Shown here: positions 8,817 through 17,914 of the stretch, piece by piece | How positions within the stretch are numbered: position 1 is the stretch's first letter | Layout of the letters: the number at the start of each line of letters is the position of its first letter | Origin: Pseudomonas pisciculturae | GTDB lineage: Bacteria; Pseudomonadota; Gammaproteobacteria; Pseudomonadales; Pseudomonadaceae | Reading direction: 5' to 3' | Assembly: GCF_015461805.1 (NCBI RefSeq) | Contig: NZ_JACVZE010000013.1 | Coordinates: 1 to 64,000 of the forward strand | Length of the DNA: 64,000 nucleotides | The notes under the pieces: model-generated | Seen by the model: the letters and a program-made list of their open reading frames with translations, nothing else | What the model was told of the DNA's origin: nothing | Databases searched by the model: none | Program-made: the position numbers and the translations under genes

Positions 8817-10427
8817 ATGAGCATTATTTCCATTGGCGTCAGCGGCCTGACCGCCGCACAGATCGCCCTCAGTACCAGCAGCAGCAACACCACCAACGCC
8901 TACACCACGGGCTACACCTTGCAAGTGGCCAACTTCTCCGAGTCCACCTCGGGCAGCGGCGTGCAGATCTCCAGTGTGGATCGCCAGTACAACCAGTTCG
9001 TCACCAGCCAGCTCAATAGCTCGGTGAGTGCCGAAAGCGCGCTGTCCACCTACCAGACCGAAGTCGATCAGATCGACAGCCTGCTGGCCGACGGCGACGC
9101 CAGCCTCGACACCCTGATGCAAAGTTTCTTCTCGGCCCTGCAAACCCTGACCTCCGACGCCAGCGACACCGCTGCCCGCGAAGAGGTGATCGGCGCCGCG
9201 CAAACCCTCACGTCCCAGTTCACCCAATTGGGCAGTTACCTGGACGACATGGCCGATGACGTTAACAGCCAGATCGACGACCAAGTCACCCAGGTCAACG
9301 ACATCACTGAGCAGATCGCCGACCTCAACAAAAAAATCAGCCTGACCAACGCACTGGGCACTACCTCCAACACCCTGCTCGACCAGCGCGACCTGCTGGT
9401 GAGCCAGCTCAGCGAACTGGTGGACGTGGACGTCACCACCCAAGACAACGGCAGCTACACCGTGTCCCTGAGCAATGGCCTGGCGTTGGTGTCGGGCAAC
9501 AGCAGCTTCGACCTGCAAACCGCCGTGTCCGCCAGCGACCCGACGCAAACCGTGGTCACCTATGTGGACGCCGCCGGCCACACCACCACGCTGGACGACT
9601 CCACCTTCGAAGGCGGCTCTATCGGCGGCCTGATGGACTTTCGCGACACCAGCCTCACGGACGCACAGAACCAGTTGGGCATTCTCGCCGTCAGCCTGAC
9701 CCAAGCCTTCAACACCTTGCAGGCCTCCGGCATCGACCTCAATGGCGACACCGGCACGGCGCTGTTTTCGGTGGCCGACCCGTCCACCTACGGCAACACC
9801 CAGAACACCGGCGACGCCACGCTCACCGCCACCTTCACCGATGATGTCAGCGCTCTCGCCGCCACCGACTACACCGTGAAGTACTCCGACACCGACGGCT
9901 ACACCGTCACCCGCAACGACACCGGCGCCAGCGTCACCTCGGCGTTCGACAGCAGCAGCGCCACCCTGACCTTCGCCGGCATGAGCGTGGCCATCAGCGG
10001 CACCGCCGACAGCGGCGACAGTTTCCTGATACTGCCCACGCGCAATGCCGCCAGCAGCTTCACCACCCTGACCACCGACGGCAGCCTGATCGCCGCCGGC
10101 ACCTCCACCGGTGCCAGTGACAACAGCAACGCCCTGGCCATGCTCAACCTGCAAACCGACAGCATCGTCGGCGGCAGCAAGACCCTTAGCCAAACCTATT
10201 CGGCGCTGGTCAGCGACGTGGGCAGCACCGCCAGCAAAATCGCCGGGCAACTGGAAACCCAGTCGAGCCTCACCGAGCAACTGACCACGCTGCAACAGTC
10301 CGAATCGGGGGTGAACCTGGATGAAGAGGCCGCCAACCTGATCGTCTACCAGCAGTACTACCAGGCCTGCGCGAAAGTGGTGGAAGTGGGCACGTCCCTG
10401 CTCGACACCATCCTCGACATCAACTGA
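8817..10427 (+). CDS. flgK: FlgK, hook-filament junction protein 1
   Basis: 536 residues, near the enteric size (about 550). First junction protein between hook and filament, chaperoned by FlgN. N-terminus MSIISIGVSGLTAAQ; the coiled-coil segment VTQVNDITEQIADLNKKI and the junction motif LLDQRDLLVSQLSELV are clear. C-terminus NLIVYQQYYQACAKVVEV is typical. RBS CCAGGAG upstream. Followed 13 nt later by flgL. Confidence 0.95.
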   Translation: MSIISIGVSGLTAAQIALSTSSSNTTNAYTTGYTLQVANFSESTSGSGVQISSVDRQYNQFVTSQLNSSVSAESALSTYQTEVDQIDSLLADGDASLDTLMQSFFSALQTLTSDASDTAAREEVIGAAQTLTSQFTQLGSYLDDMADDVNSQIDDQVTQVNDITEQIADLNKKISLTNALGTTSNTLLDQRDLLVSQLSELVDVDVTTQDNGSYTVSLSNGLALVSGNSSFDLQTAVSASDPTQTVVTYVDAAGHTTTLDDSTFEGGSIGGLMDFRDTSLTDAQNQLGILAVSLTQAFNTLQASGIDLNGDTGTALFSVADPSTYGNTQNTGDATLTATFTDDVSALAATDYTVKYSDTDGYTVTRNDTGASVTSAFDSSSATLTFAGMSVAISGTADSGDSFLILPTRNAASSFTTLTTDGSLIAAGTSTGASDNSNALAMLNLQTDSIVGGSKTLSQTYSALVSDVGSTASKIAGQLETQSSLTEQLTTLQQSESGVNLDEEAANLIVYQQYYQACAKVVEVGTSLLDTILDIN

Positions 10428-10440
10428 GCGGAGTGACGCC

Positions 10441-11637
10441 ATGCGCCTTAGCAGTGCGACGATATACAACCAGAGCCTGAACGCCATGCTCGCCCAGGAA
10501 AGCGCCTACCAAACCGCCGCGCAGCAAGTGTCCAGCGGCACGCGGGTGGTCAACCCTTCGGATGATTCCCTGGCCGCCGCCCAAGCTGTCAACGTGCGCC
10601 AGGCCATCGCCGCGAACGAGCAATATGCCGACGCACGCAGCGCCATCAGCACCTCGCTGTCCCAGGAAGAAAGCACCCTGGACAGCATCAACGATGCGAT
10701 CACCAGCGCCCGTGCGCTGATCGTGCAGGCCAACAACGGCACCTTGAGCGACGCCGACCGCGAGTCCATCGCCACCTCGTTGCAAGGGGTGTACGACACC
10801 CTCGTCACCCTGGCCAACGCCACCGACAGCAACGGCAACTACCTGTTTTCCGGCTACCAGAGCCAAAGCCCGGCGTTTGCCACCGATGCCAATGGCGATT
10901 TGGTGTACCAGGGCGATAGCAACGCGGTAACCCAGTTGGTCAGCTCCACCCAGAGCATGGCCAGCGGCGATACCGGCGCGACGATCTTCCTCACCGTGAG
11001 TAGCTCCGCCGGCTTCATCGCCGAGGCCGGCGACAACAGCGGCAGCGTCACCTTCAGTGGCCCCACCATCACCGACACCCAGGACGCCAACTACGGCAGC
11101 GGCTTCAGCCTCACCTTCAGCACCGCCGCCGACGGCACCGTGCAATACAGCCTCGACGGCGCCGACCCGGTGGCCTACACCTCCGGCGACAGCCTGCAAG
11201 TCAACGGCCTGTCCCTGACCCTCACCGGCACCCCGGTGGATGGCGACACGATCACCGTCAGCAAAGCCGCCGACGCCGACCCAGACCTGTTCGCCACCCT
11301 GAAAAACCTGATCTCGGTGCTGCAAACCCCGGTGGAAACCGACGCCGACCAGGCCAACCTCAACAACACCCTCTCCACCGCCAGCCGCCAACTGAGCAAC
11401 GCCCAGGACAATGTGCTGACGGTGCAGACCTCGGTGGGTTCACGGCTTAATCAACTGGATGTGCTCGACACCATCGGCGACGACTTGGCGCTGAATTACA
11501 CCGAACGCTTGTCAGGGTTGGTGGATGCCGACTACACCGAGTCGGTGACCCAGTACACCGCGTTGCAAGTGGCGCTACAGGCGGCGCAACAGACCTTCGT
11601 CAGCATCCAGAAGATGTCCCTGTTCGAATACATCTAA
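10441..11637 (+). CDS. flgL: FlgL, hook-filament junction protein 3
   Basis: 398 residues, slightly longer than enteric FlgL (about 317) because of an enlarged central domain. Flagellin-like ends: MRLSSATIYNQSLNAM with GTRVVNPSDDSLAAAQAV, and C-terminus ALQAAQQTFVSIQKMSLFEYI. Last gene of the flg cluster. A degraded second copy of its final codons lies about 245 nt downstream (11856-11883). Confidence 0.94.
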   Translation: MRLSSATIYNQSLNAMLAQESAYQTAAQQVSSGTRVVNPSDDSLAAAQAVNVRQAIAANEQYADARSAISTSLSQEESTLDSINDAITSARALIVQANNGTLSDADRESIATSLQGVYDTLVTLANATDSNGNYLFSGYQSQSPAFATDANGDLVYQGDSNAVTQLVSSTQSMASGDTGATIFLTVSSSAGFIAEAGDNSGSVTFSGPTITDTQDANYGSGFSLTFSTAADGTVQYSLDGADPVAYTSGDSLQVNGLSLTLTGTPVDGDTITVSKAADADPDLFATLKNLISVLQTPVETDADQANLNNTLSTASRQLSNAQDNVLTVQTSVGSRLNQLDVLDTIGDDLALNYTERLSGLVDADYTESVTQYTALQVALQAAQQTFVSIQKMSLFEYI

Positions 11638-12013
11638 CCGCCTCAATGCAGTTAGAAAATGTGGGAGGGGGATTAGCAATGTCATCACTTTTCAAGCCAG
11701 ACACACATCCAAATGTGGGAGGGGGCTTGCCCCCGATTGCGGTGTGTCAGTCAGTACATCTGTAGCTGACCCACCTCCTTCGCGGGCAAGCCCGCTCCCA
11801 CAGGGGATCGGCGGTGCAATCACTTTTCGAGACCGGCGCACGTCCAAGCCAGCAGCAGAAGATGCCACTGTTCGAGTACATCCAACAGACTGAACGCGGT
11901 CAAAACTGTGGGAGGGGGCTTGCCCCCGATTGCGGTGTGTCAGTCAGTACATCTTTATCTGATCCAACGCCATCGGGAGCAAGCCCCCTCCCACATTTGA
12001 TCCGGTTTACAAA
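11638..12013. repeat. REP-rich gap with two REPINs and a stray copy of the flgL tail
   Basis: No convincing gene in these 376 nt. There is a degenerate REP arm at 11660-11675, a full REP doublet at 11714-11802 and another at 11907-11996. Each full doublet has inverted GTGGGAG arms around a loop containing GGTGTGTCAGTCAGTACATCT. The first doublet is a hybrid: its right arm is the CGCGGGCAAGCCCGC subtype, while its left arm is the GGGGGCTTGCCCCC subtype. Positions 11856-11883 repeat the flgL 3' end. The region separates convergent flgL and fliR, and the hairpins may also terminate transcription. Confidence 0.85.
11856..11883 (+). repeat. Degenerate duplicate of the flgL 3' end
   Basis: CAGAAGATG-C-CACTGTTCGA-GTACATC here matches CAGAAGATG-T-CCCTGTTCGA-ATACATC at the flgL terminus (11608-11634) with few mismatches, and would still encode QKMPLFEYI versus QKMSLFEYI. 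No flgL frame precedes it, so it is a remnant and not a gene end. Confidence 0.7.
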
Positions 12014-12802
12014 TCAAGGGAGGGACATGTTTTCCAACAGGTACTGCATAAATTGCAGGGTGCTGGTCAGCAAACCAGCCAAAAACTGCCCCATATCCCC
12101 CATCACCACCATCAGCAAACCCAAGCCCACCGTCAGGGTCAGCGGGAAGCCCACCGAGAACACCGTCAGTTGCGGCGATACGCGGTTGAGGATACCCATG
12201 GCCAAGTTGATGATCAGCAGCGTGGCCACCATCGGCAGTGCCAACAACAAACCGGTGAGGTAAATAGTGCTGCCGTAACGGGCAATCAGGTTCCAGGCGT
12301 TGGGGTCAAAGTGCAGGTTGCCGATGGGCAAAGTCTTGAAGCTGGTCGCCAGCAGTTCCAGCACCATCAGGTGCCCGTCGAGCGCGAGGAACATCAGGAT
12401 GGTGATCATGCCCAGGTAGCGCGACAGCACCAGGCTGTTGGTGGCGGTGTCGGCCGAGAAGAAGGTGGCGAAGGCCAAGCCCATTTGCATGCCGCAGATG
12501 TCTCCGGCCATTTCCACCACCGCCAGAGTCACGCGCATCACCATGCCCAGCGACATGCCAATCAGCACCTGCTCGACGATCACCCCCAGCCCCGGCCAGG
12601 AGAACAGTGCCACGTCCGGCAACGGCGGCAAGTTGGGCGCGAGCAAAAACGCCAACAGCATCGCCAGCCCCACCTTCACCTGGCTCGAGACGTTTTTATG
12701 CCCCAGGATCGGGTCGCTCATCAGGTACGCCAGCACCCGGCAGAACGGCCAAAAAAACGTGGTGAGCCACAGTTGCAGCTGCGCCGAGCTGACTTCGATC
12801 AA
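12014..12802 (-). CDS. fliR: FliR, export gate membrane protein
   Basis: 262 residues, six hydrophobic segments. Inner-membrane component of the FliPQR export channel. The N-terminus MIEVSSAQLQLWLTTFFWPFCRVLAYL and the segment MEMAGDICGMQMGLAFATFF are family-typical. Last gene of the leftward fliLMNOPQR unit, 6 nt after fliQ. Confidence 0.95.
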   Translation of the reverse strand: MIEVSSAQLQLWLTTFFWPFCRVLAYLMSDPILGHKNVSSQVKVGLAMLLAFLLAPNLPPLPDVALFSWPGLGVIVEQVLIGMSLGMVMRVTLAVVEMAGDICGMQMGLAFATFFSADTATNSLVLSRYLGMITILMFLALDGHLMVLELLATSFKTLPIGNLHFDPNAWNLIARYGSTIYLTGLLLALPMVATLLIINLAMGILNRVSPQLTVFSVGFPLTLTVGLGLLMVVMGDMGQFLAGLLTSTLQFMQYLLENMSLP

Positions 12803-12808
12803 GGCGCG

Positions 12809-13078
12809 TCAGCCGATCAGCGTGGGCAGGCTGGTAAACAAGGCGCGAGTGTAGTCCACCAGCATCTCCATGATCAGCGGCCCGGCAATCACCAGCACCA
12901 CGCACACGCCGATGATCTTGGGGATAAACGACAAGGTCGATTCGTTGATCTGCGTGGCGGCCTGGAACAGGCTCACCAGCAGGCCGATAAACAGCGTCAC
13001 GAACAACACGGGCGCGGCCACGATCATGCTCATGCGCATGCCTTTGTAAGCCAGGTCCATGACCATTTCCGGCGTCAT
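12809..13078 (-). CDS. fliQ: FliQ, export gate membrane protein
   Basis: 89 residues with two long hydrophobic helices, the standard FliQ form. Signature MTPEMVMDLAYKGMRM and VSLFQAATQINESTLSFIPK. Part of the FliPQR channel; located between fliP and fliR as in most flagellar clusters. Confidence 0.96.
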   Translation of the reverse strand: MTPEMVMDLAYKGMRMSMIVAAPVLFVTLFIGLLVSLFQAATQINESTLSFIPKIIGVCVVLVIAGPLIMEMLVDYTRALFTSLPTLIG

Positions 13079-13091
13079 GTTTACGTCCTCA

Positions 13092-13772
13092 TCAGGTGTA
13101 GAAACTCTGCGCTAACGAGCCCAGCAGCAATTGCCAGCCGTCCACCAACACAAACAGCATCAGCTTGAACGGCAGCGAAATGGTCGACGGTGGCACCATC
13201 ATCATGCCCAGCGCCATCAGCACGCTCGCCACCACCAGGTCGATGATCAGGAACGGGATAAAGATGGTGAACCCGGCCTGGAATGCGGTTTTCAATTCGC
13301 TGGTGACAAACGAGGGCAGCAGCACGCGCATGGGCACGTCTTCGGGGCCTTGCAGATCGTCGATCTGCGCCAGCCGTGCGAACAGGGCAAGGTCGCCCTG
13401 ACGGGTCTGGGTCAGCATGAATTTTCGAAACGGCAGGCTGCCCTTGTCCAAAAACTGCTCCACCGTGATTTCATCGTGGGAGAACGGCTGCCAGGCGGTT
13501 TTGTAGGCCTGGTCCAGGGTCGGCGACATCACAAAAAAGGTCAGGAACAGCGACAGCCCCAGCAACACCTGGTTCGGCGGCGCCGAGGTGGTGCCCAGCG
13601 CCGTGCGCAGCAGGCCCAGCACAATGATGATGCGAGTAAAGCCGGTCATCATCAGCAAAATCGCCGGCAGGAACGCCATGGCGCTGAGCAGCAGCAGGGT
13701 TTGCAGGCTCAGGGACCATTGCTCGCCGCCCGCCTGGCCGGTAAAGGCGCTGAGGCCTTCGATACCGGTCAT
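13092..13772 (-). CDS. fliP: FliP, export gate membrane protein
   Basis: 226 residues with four hydrophobic segments. Motifs [34 protein letters not shown] and the C-terminal [20 protein letters not shown] are diagnostic. The N-terminus is short and has no obvious cleavable signal beyond the first hydrophobic stretch, unlike enteric FliP. Overlaps the fliO stop by 4 nt. Confidence 0.95.
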   Translation of the reverse strand: MTGIEGLSAFTGQAGGEQWSLSLQTLLLLSAMAFLPAILLMMTGFTRIIIVLGLLRTALGTTSAPPNQVLLGLSLFLTFFVMSPTLDQAYKTAWQPFSHDEITVEQFLDKGSLPFRKFMLTQTRQGDLALFARLAQIDDLQGPEDVPMRVLLPSFVTSELKTAFQAGFTIFIPFLIIDLVVASVLMALGMMMVPPSTISLPFKLMLFVLVDGWQLLLGSLAQSFYT

Positions 13773-14155
13773 GAAGAACGCCCTTTGCGCTTGAAGTTAT
13801 GCTTCAACGCCACAGCCAAGCGCTCGGCAAAGTTGTCGCCGGGCACGACGACCGCTTCTGGCTCAGGCTCCGGCGCGTCCATCTGCGCCAACGCCGTGAC
13901 CTGTTGCGCCGTCACCCCCAGCACCAGCCATTGGTCACGCACTTGCACGATCACCACTTTTTCGCGCTGGCCCAATCCGGTGCTACTGACCACCCGCATC
14001 TGCTTGCCGGGCGCCAAAGGCCGCGAGCCGACGCGCCGGGCGAACCAGCCGAACACCAGCACACAGCCCAGCACCACCGCCAGGGCCAACGCGGTCTTAC
14101 CGAGCAGCGCCAGGTTCATCACGCTGTCATCGGGCACGCCGAGGGGCGCACTCAT
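13769..14155 (-). CDS. fliO: FliO, export apparatus assembly protein
   Basis: 128 residues. FliO assists assembly of the FliP ring and is poorly conserved. Seen here: one TM segment (about residues 11-28, [20 protein letters not shown]), a basic patch RRVGSRPL, and the typical [22 protein letters not shown] stretch. Translationally coupled to fliN (4-nt overlap) and fliP. Confidence 0.9.
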   Translation of the reverse strand: MSAPLGVPDDSVMNLALLGKTALALAVVLGCVLVFGWFARRVGSRPLAPGKQMRVVSSTGLGQREKVVIVQVRDQWLVLGVTAQQVTALAQMDAPEPEPEAVVVPGDNFAERLAVALKHNFKRKGRSS

Positions 14156-14622
14156 CGGTTGAGCTTTTGCACACGCTCGGACGGCGTGATGATTTCAGTG
14201 ATGCGAATCCCGTACTTGTCATCCACCACCACCACTTCGCCCTGGGCGATCAGGTAGCTGTTGATCAGGATGTCCATCGGTTCACCCGCCAGGCCGTCCA
14301 GCGCCAGCACCGAGCCTTGGGCCAGTTCCAGCAATTGCTTGATGGTGATGCGGGTGCGGCCCAGCTCAACGCTGAGCTTGACCGGAATATCCATGATCAT
14401 TTCCAGCTCACGCGCCGCGGCGGTGGGCTGGGGTGCCGACAACGGCTTGAACAGGCTGGCGCCCACGCTCGGGGCCGGAGCTTCAGCGGCCTCGGCAGCC
14501 TCTTGTTCAGCCAAGGCAATCGCCCACGGGTCGTCGTCCGCGCCCTCGGCAATAGTTTGTTCGGCCAGGGCGTCGGCCCATTCATCCGGCGCTTCGGGCG
14601 GTGTGGTGTTTGAATCAGTCAT
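14152..14622 (-). CDS. fliN: FliN, C-ring switch protein
   Basis: 156 residues: an acidic low-complexity N-terminus (about 1-75) and a C-terminal SpoA domain with MDIPVKLSVELGRTRITIKQ and LDGLAGEPMDILINSYLIAQGEVVV. Forms the lower C ring with FliM and FliG. Starts within the end of fliM (8-nt overlap). Confidence 0.95.
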   Translation of the reverse strand: MTDSNTTPPEAPDEWADALAEQTIAEGADDDPWAIALAEQEAAEAAEAPAPSVGASLFKPLSAPQPTAAARELEMIMDIPVKLSVELGRTRITIKQLLELAQGSVLALDGLAGEPMDILINSYLIAQGEVVVVDDKYGIRITEIITPSERVQKLNR

Positions 14623-15670
14623 GGTCGGATTCCTTGGCAGTGGACACGTGGCCCTTCACGAATCGGCTGGTAGAAGAGGAAGAAAGGCTCAGGGAGTGGT
14701 CGACCAGGTCCTTCACAAGTAACGCGCGCAGGCCGTTCTGGCTGCCGTATTCACAGGTCATGACCGGCACGCCATCGACCCGCGCATTGATGATGTCGGG
14801 CAGTTCGATGGGCAATACGTCGCCCACCTTGAGCGCCATGACCTGCCCCACACGGGCATCCATTTCGACAAAGTCGGCGATCAGTTCAATTTCCGAATGG
14901 GTGATCTCGCCGGCCATGCGCTTGTTCCAATTGCGCTCTTCTTCCGGATTGGTGTCGGTGAGCGGGCCGTTGAGCAACTGGCGCATCGGCTCGATCATCA
15001 GGTACGGGATCACGATGTTGAAATCGCTGGAGAGGTTGCCCACCTCCAGGTGGAACGTGGCGTTGACCACGATTTCATTCGGCGAGCTGGTGATGTTGGC
15101 GAACTTGGCCTGCATCTCCGAACGCAGGTATTCGATGTCCAGCGGATACACCGACTTCCAGGCGTCCTTGTAGGCGTCCACCGACAGGCCCAGCAAACGG
15201 CGAATGATGCGCTGCTCGGTGTGGGTGAATTCGCGGCCTTCGGACTTGGTGACGAAACGCCCGTCGCCGCCGAACAGGTTGTCCACCACCATGAACACCA
15301 CCGCCGGCGGGAACACCACCAGCGCCGTGCCCCGCAGCGGTTTCATCGCCAGCAGGTTGATGTTGGTGGGCATCGGCATGTGCATCGAGAATTCGCTGTA
15401 GCTCTGATAGCGCACGCTTTTGACGGTGATGTCGATGCTGCGTCGGATCAGGTTGAACAGCGCCATGCGAAAGTAACGGGCGAAGCGTTCGTTGATGATG
15501 TCCAGGGCGTGCAAACGCTCGTGAATCACCCGATGCTGGGTCGCCGGGTCGTAGGGGCGTACCCGTGAAGCGTCCAGGGTGCCGGCCTCTTCGTGGGCGG
15601 CGTCGGTTTCGTCGCTGCCGCGAAGCAGCATGTCGATCTCGTCCTGGGAGAGCAAATCGTCGATGGCCAT
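14615..15670 (-). CDS. fliM: FliM, C-ring switch protein
   Basis: 351 residues. Switch component that binds CheY-P. The N-terminal LLSQDEIDMLLRGSDE matches the CheY-binding helix, so the motor should be able to respond to chemotaxis signalling even though no che genes are in the window. The middle CheC-like domain (FRMALFNLIRRSIDITV) and C-terminal SpoA domain are present. Four nt after fliL. Confidence 0.96.
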   Translation of the reverse strand: MAIDDLLSQDEIDMLLRGSDETDAAHEEAGTLDASRVRPYDPATQHRVIHERLHALDIINERFARYFRMALFNLIRRSIDITVKSVRYQSYSEFSMHMPMPTNINLLAMKPLRGTALVVFPPAVVFMVVDNLFGGDGRFVTKSEGREFTHTEQRIIRRLLGLSVDAYKDAWKSVYPLDIEYLRSEMQAKFANITSSPNEIVVNATFHLEVGNLSSDFNIVIPYLMIEPMRQLLNGPLTDTNPEEERNWNKRMAGEITHSEIELIADFVEMDARVGQVMALKVGDVLPIELPDIINARVDGVPVMTCEYGSQNGLRALLVKDLVDHSLSLSSSSTSRFVKGHVSTAKESDHD

Positions 15671-15673
15671 GGG

Positions 15674-16135
15674 TTACTGCACGATAAAGTCGGTGTACAG
15701 CACGCGCAGCACCGAGGGTTCAGGCTGCTGCGGCGCCAGGGGCTGCTTGAGGGTTTGCAGGATGCGTGCGGCGAGCGCTGCCTTGCCCTGGGGGGTGATG
15801 ACCTGCGTGGTGTTTTGCCCGCTGAGCAGGGTCAGCAACTGGCTGCGCACTTGCGGCATGTATTGCTGCAACAAGGTCTGGCTGACGTCGTCGGCCACTT
15901 CCAGGGCAAAGCCCACGTACAACAGGCTGGGTTCATCGCGCTCGTTCACCAGGTTGACGGTCATCGGCGCGATGGTCACCAGCTTGGGGGCCTGGGGTTT
16001 TGGCTCGGCCTTGGCGGCCTCATCGGCATGCGCGTTCTGGCTGATGTACACGTAGGTGCCAGCGCTACTGCCCGCGACGACGACCAGCGCCAGCAGCAGA
16101 ATCAAGAGCCAGGGGGTTTTGCGGGAGGTGGTCAT
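15674..16135 (-). CDS. fliL: FliL, stator-associated membrane protein
   Basis: 153 residues: short cytoplasmic end, one TM helix (about 9-30, WLLILLLALVVVAGSSAG), linker, and periplasmic FliL domain (LLYVGFALEV, YMPQVRSQLLTLLS). FliL surrounds the stator units and affects their stability. ATG at 16135 is chosen over a TTG at 16141. First gene of fliLMNOPQR. Confidence 0.93.
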   Translation of the reverse strand: MTTSRKTPWLLILLLALVVVAGSSAGTYVYISQNAHADEAAKAEPKPQAPKLVTIAPMTVNLVNERDEPSLLYVGFALEVADDVSQTLLQQYMPQVRSQLLTLLSGQNTTQVITPQGKAALAARILQTLKQPLAPQQPEPSVLRVLYTDFIVQ

Positions 16136-16169
16136 TGGCAAAAACCATTGAATAAAGGAAACCGGTTAG

Positions 16170-16200
16170 GCAGGGCTCAAGTATGACCACCGCCCTGCCC
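16170..16200 (-). promoter_or_regulatory. Inverted repeat between fliK and fliL
   Basis: GGCAGGGC at 16170-16177 and its exact complement GCCCTGCC at 16193-16200 are separated by 15 nt in the 123-nt gap between fliK (upstream) and fliL (downstream). There is no U-run after it in the leftward direction, so it is not a textbook terminator. It could be a processing stem, an attenuator or a protein site. Confidence 0.4.
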
Positions 16201-16258
16201 CGCCCATGGCGCGATAAGACCAGGCTAACGGCGGTATCTCGCTGTTTTGATTTGGGAT

Positions 16259-17416
16259 TCAGACGTACAGGTCCACCGCCGAACCGCTCAACACCACTTG
16301 CTGCACGGGTGCCGGTTCGACGCGGTTTACCTGCGCGCTTGTCGACTGGGGTTGCGGATCACGTTGTGGCTGCTGGCGCGAAGACTGGTCGTTCACCGAT
16401 GCCTGCCCCAGCGCAATACCTTGGGTGGCCAAGGCTTCGCGCAATTGCGGCAACGCCTGCTCCACCGCCGCCCGCACCGACGCATGGGCCACTTGGAACT
16501 GGGCCTGGGTGGTGCCGTCGTTCAGGTTGAGGCTGATCGACAGCGGCCCAAGCTCGGCGGGGTGCAGGCGCAGGTCCACCTGTTGATCACCACGGGTGAC
16601 CATATCGACCATCTGTTGGCCCAAGTCCGCCGCCCAATCGGTGCTGCCGATGGCGGCGGTGAGGACCAGGCTGCTGTTCGCCACGCTGTCGGCGGCGACG
16701 GTGCTCGCCGGGGCGAACGATGCGGGCGCAAGGTTGAAGACTGTTTGTGGGTCCGGCTGGCTATTCGACTGGCTATCCGGCTGCCTGTCACCGGTTTGCG
16801 CATGCACCGCTGGGATGCTGTCGGCAACAGTGGCGACCAATGTCGGCAGGGCATCGGGCAAGTCCACCGGGTCGGCGGTGTCGTCCGGCTCATCATCGGC
16901 CACGGGCAGGCTTTGGGTGTGGGTCGGTGTACTGTTGATCACTGGCGCGGGGTCGGCCGGTGCAACGTTAACCGGCACCGGCACGCTCACCGGAATCGGC
17001 GGAACGACGATCACCGAGGCCATATCCTGACCAGCGCTTTCGATCAGGGCCATGCGCTGGCGGATATCGTCCAGGGTAGAGTCGGCCTGGGCGGTGGGCT
17101 TGGCTTCTTGCATGTCGACCACGGGCGCATCGGGCAGGACACTCAGCACATCCTCCTCCGGCAGGGTTTCTACTTGCGCCACCGGCAACGGCTGAGGCAC
17201 CACAGGCGCAGGCACTTCGACCGGCTCGGCAACCACCGGTGCAACCTCGGGCTGCACCACCGGCAATGGTTCCGGCAAGGCTTGCGGCACAGCGGCAGTC
17301 ACCTGGCTCAACACCGCCGAAAACGAGTCCACCAGCGCAACCGGCGTATCGGTGGTGGCAGTACTGGCCTGCACCGGCGCGGCAGCCTGGGGCACTAATG
17401 TCGCGAGAATGTCCAT
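16259..17416 (-). CDS. fliK: FliK, hook-length control protein
   Basis: 385 residues. FliK measures the hook and switches export specificity through FlhB. The N-terminal two thirds is Pro/Val/Ala-rich and low-complexity; the conserved C-terminal domain shows VDLRLHPAELGPLSISLNL and VRAAVEQALPQLREALATQG (about residues 280-350). Nine nt after fliJ. Confidence 0.93.
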   Translation of the reverse strand: MDILATLVPQAAAPVQASTATTDTPVALVDSFSAVLSQVTAAVPQALPEPLPVVQPEVAPVVAEPVEVPAPVVPQPLPVAQVETLPEEDVLSVLPDAPVVDMQEAKPTAQADSTLDDIRQRMALIESAGQDMASVIVVPPIPVSVPVPVNVAPADPAPVINSTPTHTQSLPVADDEPDDTADPVDLPDALPTLVATVADSIPAVHAQTGDRQPDSQSNSQPDPQTVFNLAPASFAPASTVAADSVANSSLVLTAAIGSTDWAADLGQQMVDMVTRGDQQVDLRLHPAELGPLSISLNLNDGTTQAQFQVAHASVRAAVEQALPQLREALATQGIALGQASVNDQSSRQQPQRDPQPQSTSAQVNRVEPAPVQQVVLSGSAVDLYV

Positions 17417-17424
17417 GGTGTTCC

Positions 17425-17895
17425 TTAGAGGCCGCTGTCGAGGGAGGAAGGAAACGTCGCCGCGCGGCGGCGTAACTGGCTGGCCATTTCATCGGACTGG
17501 CGTTGCTCGATACGCCCGACACGCACCTGCTCCTGCATAGCGCGGCGGTCCAGCAAGGCTTCAATCGAGCTGACCTTGCGCCACTGCGCCATCCACGTGA
17601 GCTGGTGGTGCGCCACTTGTTTGCGGTGGCGTTCCAGGCTTTTTTGCGCACGCTCCACCGCCTCTTCCAGCGACTGCAAAAAGCCCCGGTAATTGGTGAG
17701 TGCCGAGGGGCTCATGCCGTCCCTGGCCAACTCCAATTGCAGGTTCTGGCGATACTCCTGCTGGTACTGGTCCAGGGTGCGCAACTGGTTGATCACCTGC
17801 TGCTCGGCCGTGCGGCTCTGCGCCAACGCGCGAGCGGCGACGTCGCGGGCCTTGGCGGCGATTTCGATCAACAGGTGCAGGGATTGATTAGCCAT
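17425..17895 (-). CDS. fliJ: FliJ, export ATPase stalk protein
   Basis: 156 residues, predicted long antiparallel coiled coil throughout (AAKARDVAARALAQSRTAEQ...). FliJ is the gamma-subunit-like stalk in the FliI hexamer. Size and position directly after fliI support the assignment; sequence conservation in the family is low. Confidence 0.9.
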   Translation of the reverse strand: MANQSLHLLIEIAAKARDVAARALAQSRTAEQQVINQLRTLDQYQQEYRQNLQLELARDGMSPSALTNYRGFLQSLEEAVERAQKSLERHRKQVAHHQLTWMAQWRKVSSIEALLDRRAMQEQVRVGRIEQRQSDEMASQLRRRAATFPSSLDSGL

Positions 17896-17914
17896 CGGTG
17901 CTTACTCGAAAAGG

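Noticed and set aside
8760-10487. Very long minus-strand open frame opposite flgK
   Set aside because: Antisense shadow of a GC-rich Thr/Ser/Ala gene; Gly/Val-rich low-complexity product and no ribosome site. flgK is certain.
11638-12013. CRISPR array
   Set aside because: The repeats are inverted REP doublets with unequal loops, not regularly spaced direct repeats; no cas genes.
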